Source: Phycisphaerales bacterium
GTDB lineage: Bacteria > Planctomycetota > Phycisphaerae > Phycisphaerales > UBA1924
DNA: 64,000 nucleotides
Direction: 5' to 3'
NCBI GenBank assembly: GCA_027019265.1
Contig: JALUWX010000107.1
Location: 1-64,000 of the forward strand
Shown: positions 56,723-64,000 of the stretch, piece after piece
How positions within the stretch are numbered: the stretch's first letter is position 1
Layout: each line of letters starts with the position of its first letter
The notes under the pieces: generated by a model
The model's input: only the letters and a program-made list of their open reading frames with translations
What the model was told of the DNA's origin: nothing
Database searches by the model: none
Made by a program: the position numbers and the translations under genes

Positions 56723-57457
56723 ATGAACACCAAAGGAATGATCATGATCGCTCTGGGCTTGGGCACAACGAGCGCCATGGCCGGGATCGCCGGGACCACC
56801 GTGGTCGATTTCGAGGACGGGACCACCCAGGGCTGGGAAGGCCCTCAGGGTCCCGGGGGGAACTCGTTCATCGATAACACGGCCGGGGTCGGTGGTGGTG
56901 CTGGGTACCGGACCCAGTTCAACAACTTCGGGATCACGTTCGCGAACTCGACCAATGCCGCGTTCACCGGGGACTTCTCCGGGTTCGATTCCGTGACGTT
57001 CGGGGTCGATGTGCGTGTCGATCAGATCGGGACGTTCCTCCCCGTGTCTCGGCCGTGGGTTGTTGAGCTCCGCTCGCACTCCCTCGCGCAGGGTGGGTTC
57101 CCTTGGACGAGCGTGTACTTCGTGCTCGACAACATCTCCCAGTCCAACAACGCGGATTACCAGTCGTACTCCGTGACGATCGACCCGACCTCGGGGATGC
57201 TCCCGGCCGGGTGGGGTGGGTACGGCGCTGAGGATCCCATGACCTTCGAGCCCATCCTCCCCGATGGGGTCACGTTTGCTGATGTGCTCGCTGACGTGGA
57301 CGAGATCGCGTTCACCACGCTCCAGCCCGGGTTCTTCTTCTCGTTCGATGACTACGACGTGACCCTGGACAACATCTCGGTCACGGCGACCCCCACCCCG
57401 GGCGCACTCGCGCTGCTGGGTCTGAGCGGGATCGCCGGGACGCGCCGTCGGCGCTGA
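56723..57457 (+). CDS. PEP-CTERM-like secreted protein
   Basis: Signal peptide; C-terminal TPTPGALALLGLSGIAGTRRRR. Confidence 0.75.
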   Translation: MNTKGMIMIALGLGTTSAMAGIAGTTVVDFEDGTTQGWEGPQGPGGNSFIDNTAGVGGGAGYRTQFNNFGITFANSTNAAFTGDFSGFDSVTFGVDVRVDQIGTFLPVSRPWVVELRSHSLAQGGFPWTSVYFVLDNISQSNNADYQSYSVTIDPTSGMLPAGWGGYGAEDPMTFEPILPDGVTFADVLADVDEIAFTTLQPGFFFSFDDYDVTLDNISVTATPTPGALALLGLSGIAGTRRRR

Positions 57458-57584
57458 ACGTTGAGCTCCCGGGCGGAAGCCCGGAATATTTAACCACTCC
57501 CGTGGTGTGTCATCGTCGATGCGCCGCGGCTTCGAAATGCGGGATAGCCCTGACCACGACACAGGGCGTTTGAACTGGAGACCC

Positions 57585-58316
57585 ATGATGTATGTGAAGA
57601 TGAAACGGAACGCGGCGCTGGCCGCGGGTGTGATCGGTGTGCTCGGATCGGTTTCGAGCGCGGCGGTGTCCGACACGGTGACGTTCGACGGCGACTTCGG
57701 CGGATTCAATGTCAGCGGAGGTTTCCACGAGTTCGTCGATGACGGGATCGGGAACACCCACCTGCGCAGTGTCGCGGAGACGTTCGGGATGGAGTGGTGG
57801 ACGGATCGGAACGATTCGTTTCTCGGAGACTACACGGCGCATGACCAGATCACGCTGTCGATCGATCTGCGTGTGGACACGCTCCAGTTCTTCGGACAGG
57901 ACACCACCCGATCGGTCGTCGTCGAGCTGCGCAACTCGCGCTATCGGGAGAGCATCTTCCAGTACGCGAGCGTGTGGTTCGTGCTCGATCGGGAGTTCTC
58001 GACGGCGAACAACTCCGAATGGGAGACGTTCAGCGTGACGTTCGACCCCAACGCCGTCGCGCTCCCGGAGGGGTGGGGCGGGTACGGGGGGTCCGATGAC
58101 GCGGACGGTCCCGTGCTCCCCGACGGGGTCGGGTTCAACGACATCCTGAGCAACGTCGATCAGCTCGTGTTCTCGACCCTCGTGCCTGTCGAGCGGTACC
58201 CGTTCACGAACTTCGATATCCATGCGGACAACATCTCGATCTCGACCATCCCCGCTCCGGGCGCGGCGGCGCTGCTCGGGCTCGGTGGTCTGGTCGGCGC
58301 GCGTCGTCAGCGCTGA
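57585..58316 (+). CDS. PEP-CTERM-like secreted protein, paralogue of the preceding gene
   Basis: Signal peptide; shared 'LP.GWGGYG..D...PILPDGV.F.D.L..VD...F.TL'; C-terminal IPAPGAAALLGLGGLVGARRQR. Confidence 0.78.
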   Translation: MMYVKMKRNAALAAGVIGVLGSVSSAAVSDTVTFDGDFGGFNVSGGFHEFVDDGIGNTHLRSVAETFGMEWWTDRNDSFLGDYTAHDQITLSIDLRVDTLQFFGQDTTRSVVVELRNSRYRESIFQYASVWFVLDREFSTANNSEWETFSVTFDPNAVALPEGWGGYGGSDDADGPVLPDGVGFNDILSNVDQLVFSTLVPVERYPFTNFDIHADNISISTIPAPGAAALLGLGGLVGARRQR

Positions 58317-58342
58317 TCGCGGAATCACGATTTCTCTCGTCC

Positions 58343-58380
58343 GGCACGCGCGGTGGACTCATCGCGCGTGCCTTTTCATT
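58343..58380 (+). terminator. intrinsic terminator
   Basis: GGCACGCGCG / CGCGCGTGCC followed by TTTTCATTT. Confidence 0.85.
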
Positions 58381-58394
58381 TCTGATGCGGGTGG

Positions 58395-59468
58395 TCAGAC
58401 CCCGGCGGGTTCGGCGGCCGGCTTGTCCACGAACACGGTCTGCGCGGGGGGTTGGTGCCATTCCGCGTTCTCGTGTTTCCCGGATTCCTGGTACCACTTA
58501 ACCATGCGCCGGATCCCTTCCTTGAGCGGGACCTTGGGGGTGTACCCGGTCGAGAGGATTTTGTCCGCTTCGAACTTGGTCTGGGTCTTGAAGAGCTTTT
58601 TGATCCGGGCCGTCGAGATCGGGAGGTTCTTCCCCGTGAGCTTGATGACGACGTCGAAGGGGAGCCCCATCATCATCCCGACCCAGTAGGGCACACCCGG
58701 CGCGGGTTTTTTCCCGAGACACTCGGACACGGTGTCCGAGATCTGGGTGCTCGTGAGGTCGGGCTTGTCGATGAAGTTGAAGACCTCGTAGGGCTCGATC
58801 TCCCGGTTGGGCTTTTTGGGGTTGAGCCCGAGGAGGAAGAGGGTCGCATCGACGATGTTCTCGACGTACGACAGGGACTTGATGTTGGTGCCTTCGCCGA
58901 AGCGGAAGTACTTCCCGGAGTCGATCTGACGGATGAGGGAGTACATGTTCGCGAAGTTGTGGACCCCGAAGGTGACGGTGGGTCGGATGATGAGTGCGCG
59001 TCGTCCGTCACCCTTCTTGGTCCATGCTTCGAAGACGTCTTCGCCCTTGCGTTTGGATCCGCCGTAGGGGGTGTTGGGGATGGTTTCGGAGTGTTCGAAG
59101 TGGGGTGGGGGCGCGTCGCCGTAGGTCGCGACGGTGGAGTAGAAGACGACGGACTTCACACCCGCGCGGTCGAGCGCATCGCACAGGACCTGGGAGCCCC
59201 GTTCGTTGACGTCGTAGTAGGTGTCGTGCTCGATCCCGAAGTCGTGGTGCGCGGCGGCGAGGTGGACGACGAGATCGACCCCCACGAGCGCTCGGTCGAG
59301 CGCATCGGGGTCACGGATATCCCCCTTGATGTACGAGGATTCGGAGGCCGGGGTCCCGGGGGTGGGATCGACGAGGTCGAGGGTGAGGCGCTCGTGTCCC
59401 AGAGCACCGAGATCTCGGTGGAAGTATTCGGCGATAAAGCCGGAGCCACCGGTGATCAGGATCTTCAT
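58395..59468 (-). CDS. NAD-dependent epimerase/dehydratase
   Basis: MKILITGGSGFIAEYFHRDLGALG, VHLAAAHHDFGIEHDTYYDVNERGSQVLCDAL, YGGSKRKGEDVFEAW. Confidence 0.88.
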   Translation of the reverse strand: MKILITGGSGFIAEYFHRDLGALGHERLTLDLVDPTPGTPASESSYIKGDIRDPDALDRALVGVDLVVHLAAAHHDFGIEHDTYYDVNERGSQVLCDALDRAGVKSVVFYSTVATYGDAPPPHFEHSETIPNTPYGGSKRKGEDVFEAWTKKGDGRRALIIRPTVTFGVHNFANMYSLIRQIDSGKYFRFGEGTNIKSLSYVENIVDATLFLLGLNPKKPNREIEPYEVFNFIDKPDLTSTQISDTVSECLGKKPAPGVPYWVGMMMGLPFDVVIKLTGKNLPISTARIKKLFKTQTKFEADKILSTGYTPKVPLKEGIRRMVKWYQESGKHENAEWHQPPAQTVFVDKPAAEPAGV

Positions 59469-59591
59469 CTCGAGCCCTTTCGTCGTCCCAAACGGGGATC
59501 CGCGTCAGTGGTACGCGGATCCGTGTCCATAGTTCATTGTTGTCATGAAGATCGGCGATCGTGGGGGATCGGTGTGATGTTTGAAGGGGAT

Positions 59592-61421
59592 TCAGGAGGA
59601 GAATCCGCCGTAGAGGAGGGGTGCGAGCGCGACACAGAGGATCCCGCAGATCAGGGTCAGGGGCCCCCCGAAGCGTGTGTAGTCGAGCCACTTGTACCCA
59701 CCCGGACCCATGACCATCAGGTTCGTCTGATAACCGATCGGGGTCGAGAACTCGCACGAAGCGGCGACGGTGATCGCGATGATGAAGGGGAGGGGGTTCA
59801 GGGACTGCTCGGCGGCGACGGCGACGGCGATGGGGAACATCAGCACGGCGGCGGCGTTGTTGGTCATCGTGGCCGTGAAGATCGAGGTCAGCGCGTAGAC
59901 GGCCGCGAGCAGCCCCCAGGGTCCGAGGGCTTGCGCCGAGGTGACGATGCTGTGCGCGATGGTTTCCGCGAGCCCGGTTTTGGTCATCGCGGCCCCAATC
60001 CCGAAGGACGCGCCGATGACGACGAGGATCTGGAAATCGACCCCCCGGCGCGCCTGGGGTCCGGTGCAGCATCGCGCCACGACCATGAGCCCGGCGGCGA
60101 GCATGGCGGCGACCATGGGCTCGAGGATCCCGAAGCTGAGGATCAGGACGAGGATCGCGAGCACGGAGAGCGCGATCCAGGCGCGATCGTGGCGCAGGGC
60201 GGCCGGGGTGATGCGCTCGTTGACGAGGTAGAAGTCACCCACAGCGCCGAACCGGTCCGCGAACCCGGGGGGCGCTTCGAGGAGGAGGGTGTCGCCGGGG
60301 CGCAGACTGATCTCGCCCAGCTTCCCGGGGAGGTCCTGACCCTGACGACGGACGGCGACGACGACCGCTCCGTACCTGGTTCGGATCCCGGACTGACGGA
60401 TCGTGAGCCCGACCAACGTGGAGTTGTTCGCGACGACGGCTTCCGTCAAGCGCAGGTTGGGTCGGTAGTGGGGGTCCGGGTCCTCATCGATGGACTCGTC
60501 CGGACCCGGGAGGGACGCTGGGACGAGCCCTTTGATCGATTGGAGATCGACGACGGACTCGAGATTCCCCACGAAAACAAGCACATCGCTGGCGCTGATG
60601 ACTTTGTCGGGAGTGGCGACGAGTGTTTCGTGCTCGCGCTCGATGCGCGCAAGGAACAGACCCGGGAGATTCCGGAGCCCGGCGGATTCGATGGTCTTCC
60701 CGACGATGGGGGAGTTGGGCTCGACCCGGAGGGCGGCGTGGTACCCGGACCCGTCCGCGCGCTCGAGCTGGTCGAACAGATCGTCCCGGTCCGGGAGGAG
60801 GGTTCGCCCCATGAGGATGATGTACGTGAGCCCGACGAGCGCGATGGGGATCCCCACGAGCGCGATCGTGAACATCCCGAACTCGATGGTGGAGCCGTCG
60901 GGGGTGAGGAGTTGTTCATCCGAGACGAGCTTCGCGACGACGACGTTGGTCGAGGTCCCGATGAGGGTGCAGACCCCCCCGAGGATCGAAGCGAACGAGA
61001 GCGGCATGTAGAGGCGCGAGGGAGAGAGGTTCGATCGACGCGCGATCGCGGCGAGGGTGGGGAGGAACATCGCGACGATCGGGGTGTTGTTGATGAAGGC
61101 GCTCATCCCCAGCACGGGCGCGGCCATCCGGATCTGGGCGCCCCGTTCGGTCTTGGGCCGCCCGAGGAGGATCGCGGTGATGCGCGCCATCGCGCCCGTC
61201 TCCTTCATCCCGGCGGCGACGATGTAGAGCATCGCGACGGTCATGACGGCTTGGTTCGCGAACCCCGAGATCGCTTCCTCGGGTTCGAGCACCCCCGTGA
61301 TGAGCAAGACGAGAAGGACCCCCATCATGATGATGTCTGCGCCGAATCGGCCCAGCGCCATCGTCCCGATCATCAGGACGATCAGCGATCCGGTCAGGAT
61401 GGGTTCCCAGGACTCGATCAT
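59592..61421 (-). CDS. SLC13 family permease with two TrkA-C domains
   Basis: GVLEPEEAISGFANQAVMTVAMLYIVAAGM, SAFINNTPIVAMFLP, CTLIGTSTNVVVA, NNAAAVLMFPIAVA; central TrkA_C-like repeats. Confidence 0.88.
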   Translation of the reverse strand: MIESWEPILTGSLIVLMIGTMALGRFGADIIMMGVLLVLLITGVLEPEEAISGFANQAVMTVAMLYIVAAGMKETGAMARITAILLGRPKTERGAQIRMAAPVLGMSAFINNTPIVAMFLPTLAAIARRSNLSPSRLYMPLSFASILGGVCTLIGTSTNVVVAKLVSDEQLLTPDGSTIEFGMFTIALVGIPIALVGLTYIILMGRTLLPDRDDLFDQLERADGSGYHAALRVEPNSPIVGKTIESAGLRNLPGLFLARIEREHETLVATPDKVISASDVLVFVGNLESVVDLQSIKGLVPASLPGPDESIDEDPDPHYRPNLRLTEAVVANNSTLVGLTIRQSGIRTRYGAVVVAVRRQGQDLPGKLGEISLRPGDTLLLEAPPGFADRFGAVGDFYLVNERITPAALRHDRAWIALSVLAILVLILSFGILEPMVAAMLAAGLMVVARCCTGPQARRGVDFQILVVIGASFGIGAAMTKTGLAETIAHSIVTSAQALGPWGLLAAVYALTSIFTATMTNNAAAVLMFPIAVAVAAEQSLNPLPFIIAITVAASCEFSTPIGYQTNLMVMGPGGYKWLDYTRFGGPLTLICGILCVALAPLLYGGFSS

Positions 61422-61424
61422 GTA

Positions 61425-62459
61425 TTACACATCATCGGCACCGATCCCAAGCTCCTTGATCGCGCGGAGCACGAGCCCGTGGACTCTGGGGGGGGCGCAG
61501 ATCACGCCCTTGTTGTTCGCGAGCCCGCGCCCCTGGGAGAAGTCGAGGTTGCGCCCGTGGATGTCCGTCACGAACGCGCCGGACTCGGAGGCGATGCACG
61601 CGCCGGCGGCGTGGTCCCAGATGCGCTCGACGTAGTCCTTGCGCGTTGGGAGACGGAGGTACGCGTCCGCTTGTCCTCGCGCGACGACGGCGTATTTGCA
61701 TTGGGAATCGAGACGGACGGGATCCCCGGCCGACCCGTGACCCTCGGACTCGATCCACTCCAGGATCCGATCCGTGTCAGAGACGTTCGAGTGCGCCGCT
61801 TCGACGGAGCCGCAGACACTGATCTCGTCCTCCTCGAAGTGATCGAGACGGGTGATCCGGATGGTGTCTGCGTGGATGTCGTCGCAGCGGGTTTCGTAGA
61901 CCCCGTCCCCCTGGATCGCCATGTACAGACACCCGTGCTCGTCTCGTTCGTCGAGGGGCGCGGACATGTCGATCGGGAGGTTCGGGCACCCCATGACCCC
62001 GATGGTCGGGGTCCCGTTCTCGATGTATCCGAGCGCGACGGCGTATTGCTGGTTCCGGAGGAAGCCCTTGGTGCCGTCGATCGGGTCGAGGGTCCAGAAG
62101 TGATCGTGGTGGGTGTCGGACGCGCCGAGATCGATCGCTTCGAGGATCTTCGTGTCGGTCGCGTCTTCCCAGACGGTTTTCGCCGCGGCGACGGTCGCGT
62201 CGAGGATCGCGGCGTTGTCTTCATCGCGCAGGAACTCGGAGTGCTCCTCCGCGACAAGCTTGAGATCCGACCCGAGCTTCTGGCGCAGGACCATCGCGAC
62301 GACGGCTTGGGATGCATAGTCGGCGATCGTCACGGGGGATTTGTCGTCCTTCGTGATCTTCCGGATCGAGTCGAGGTTGTCCTGGACTTCCTTGCACACG
62401 ATCGAAGCGGCGGTGACAGCTTCACGCGCAGCGGTGGCAAAGCGGGCGTAGTCGGTCAT
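61425..62459 (-). CDS. cysQ: 3'(2'),5'-bisphosphate nucleotidase (inositol monophosphatase superfamily)
   Basis: [66 protein letters not shown]. Confidence 0.88.
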   Translation of the reverse strand: MTDYARFATAAREAVTAASIVCKEVQDNLDSIRKITKDDKSPVTIADYASQAVVAMVLRQKLGSDLKLVAEEHSEFLRDEDNAAILDATVAAAKTVWEDATDTKILEAIDLGASDTHHDHFWTLDPIDGTKGFLRNQQYAVALGYIENGTPTIGVMGCPNLPIDMSAPLDERDEHGCLYMAIQGDGVYETRCDDIHADTIRITRLDHFEEDEISVCGSVEAAHSNVSDTDRILEWIESEGHGSAGDPVRLDSQCKYAVVARGQADAYLRLPTRKDYVERIWDHAAGACIASESGAFVTDIHGRNLDFSQGRGLANNKGVICAPPRVHGLVLRAIKELGIGADDV

Positions 62460-63091
62460 GATCGGGGTTCCTTCGGGATGAGGTCGCGCGCGATGAGCTC
62501 TTCGATGAGGCGCTGCGCGGCGTGTTCGATGGAGTATTGGGTTGTGTCGATCTCGATCTCGGGGTCCTCGGGGGTCTCGTAGGGGTCGTCGATCCCTGTG
62601 AAACCCTTGATCTCTCCTGCGCGGGCTTTCTTGTACAGACCCTTGGGGTCGCGCGATTCGCAGACCTCGAGGGGGGTGTTCACGAAGACCTCGAGGAAGG
62701 GGATGCCGTCCTTGGTGTGGGTGTCCCGGACGAGCTTCCGATCCGCGCGGTAGGGGGAGATGAAGGAGGAGAGGGTGAGGACCCCGGAGTCGCTGAAGAG
62801 CTTCGCGACTTCCCCGACCCTCCGGATGTTCTCGGTCCGGTCCTCGGCGGAGAACCCGAGGTTCGCGTTGAGCCCGTGCCGGACGTTGTCGCCGTCGAGC
62901 CGGTAGCACAGGCAGTTCCGCTGGATGAGGGCGTGCTCGAGGGCGACGGCGATGGTCGATTTCCCCGAGCCCGAGAGCCCGGTGAACCACAGGGTCGCGC
63001 CCCGATGCCCGAGGACTCTGGCACGGTCATCCCGGCCGATCTCGCCGTCGTGCCAGACGATGTTGGAGGATTTGGGCTCGGGTTGGCTCAC
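62456..63091 (-). CDS. cysC: adenylylsulfate kinase
   Basis: [94 protein letters not shown]. Confidence 0.95.
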   Translation of the reverse strand: MSQPEPKSSNIVWHDGEIGRDDRARVLGHRGATLWFTGLSGSGKSTIAVALEHALIQRNCLCYRLDGDNVRHGLNANLGFSAEDRTENIRRVGEVAKLFSDSGVLTLSSFISPYRADRKLVRDTHTKDGIPFLEVFVNTPLEVCESRDPKGLYKKARAGEIKGFTGIDDPYETPEDPEIEIDTTQYSIEHAAQRLIEELIARDLIPKEPRS

Positions 63092-63353
63092 AACGGGTCC
63101 TCGAATCAATGGACGGTGCTCGATCGACGATATGGCCGGACACGTCGCCGGTCCGAGAACCGGGCTGAGCAAACCATGGCGCTGTCTATACTTCGGTCCT
63201 CGGTCTGTCACGGGTCGGCGAATCTGCCTTGAGGGGCTGGAATCGTGGTCCGATGAGGTCCGAGACGCGGAACGCATGCGCACCCCGCGGATTCCTGAGG
63301 ATCATGCGCGCCCTTCTCGGGACGCGAGCGACGACGACCCGGAGCGATCACGG

Positions 63354-64000
63354 ATGGCCCAATCGGCGGAACACACGCAGTACAAGCTGACCCACCTGAA
63401 AGCGCTGGAAGCGGAAGCGATCCACATCATGCGCGAGGTCGCCGCTCAGTTCGAGCGCCCGGCGCTGATGTTCTCGGGGGGGAAGGACTCGATCGTCATG
63501 GTCCGTCTCGCCGAGAAGGCGTTCCGGCCGGCGAAGTTCCCGTTCCCACTCCTCCATGTTGACACGGGACATAACTTCCCCGAAGCGCTGGAGTTCCGCG
63601 ATGCGCTCGTGGATCGTTTGGGTGAGCGGCTCATCGTCCACAAGGTCCAGGACATGATCGACAAGGGGCTCGCAACGGAGGACCCGGGGCCGTTCCCGTC
63701 GAGGAACCGAGCGCAGATCCCGACCCTCCTGGACGCGATCGAGACCTACCGGTTCGATGCGCTCTTCGGGGGTGCACGCCGGGACGAAGAGAAAGCCCGC
63801 GCGAAGGAGCGGATCTTCTCGTTCCGGGACGAGTTCGGACAGTGGGACCCCAAGAACCAGCGCCCCGAGCTCTGGAACCTCTACAACGGACGTCACCAGA
63901 TGGGCGAGAACATCCGGGTGTTCCCGATCTCCAACTGGACGGAGATGGATGTCTGGCAGTACATCATGCTCGAGGACATCGAGATCCCGAGCCTGTACTT
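63354..64000 (+). CDS. cysD: sulfate adenylyltransferase subunit 2 (3' end outside window)
   Basis: YKLTHLKALEAEAIHIMREVAAQFERPALMFSGGKDSIVMVRLAEKAF...LHVDTGHNFPEALEFRD; runs off the window; alternative upstream ATG at 63273. Confidence 0.93.
   Translation, partial: MAQSAEHTQYKLTHLKALEAEAIHIMREVAAQFERPALMFSGGKDSIVMVRLAEKAFRPAKFPFPLLHVDTGHNFPEALEFRDALVDRLGERLIVHKVQDMIDKGLATEDPGPFPSRNRAQIPTLLDAIETYRFDALFGGARRDEEKARAKERIFSFRDEFGQWDPKNQRPELWNLYNGRHQMGENIRVFPISNWTEMDVWQYIMLEDIEIPSLY

Noticed and set aside
58452-62582. 1376-aa plus-strand ORF spanning the epimerase, permease and CysQ genes
   Set aside because: Asp/Gly/Val/Glu-rich artefact opposite three well-supported minus-strand genes.

Overview
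This is a GC-rich window, most likely from a planctomycete of the Phycisphaerae type (inferred from family content, not searched). Basis for that lineage call: secreted proteins with a 'YQG.L...G.P..G' N-terminal domain and S74 tail-fibre chaperones, C-terminal 'CGY.L.G...CPECG' zinc ribbons, a dockerin-like 'DLNGDG..DF.DVSAF' tail, a Lys/Ala-rich histone H1-like protein and PEP-CTERM-like tails. Roughly 0-17.6 kb holds housekeeping genes: NuoG-like protein, TruA, GNAT, a GT4, CBS and HIT proteins, class II DAHP synthase, a polyferredoxin-TPR protein and the H1-like protein. Roughly 17.6-29.5 kb holds secreted tail-fibre-like proteins, an S41 peptidase, a second GNAT and a GDP-fucose-synthase-like epimerase. 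Roughly 29.6-59.5 kb is a large exopolysaccharide locus: two flippases, two pyruvyltransferases, several glycosyltransferases, Gmd, UbiA-like, O-antigen ligase, four LbH acyltransferases, an XrtA-type deacetylase and PEP-CTERM-like proteins. The right end carries sulfate assimilation genes (SLC13 permease, CysQ, CysC, CysD). The observations I rate highest are: (1) a ~550-bp low-GC one-ORF cassette at the 3' end of the DAHP synthase gene, flanked by a 40-bp direct repeat of that gene's last codons; (2) an in-frame fusion of a Wzx-like flippase to a membrane endonuclease/exonuclease/phosphatase (EEP) domain; (3) single low-GC ORFs abutting the stop codons of host genes; (4) a seven-gene operon in which every junction overlaps, containing a beta-propeller-like protein and three tandem acyltransferases; (5) a multi-hairpin intergenic element that may be a small RNA. 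Start codons were often moved downstream of the ORF-track start on the basis of N-terminal homology or signal peptides. No database search was possible.
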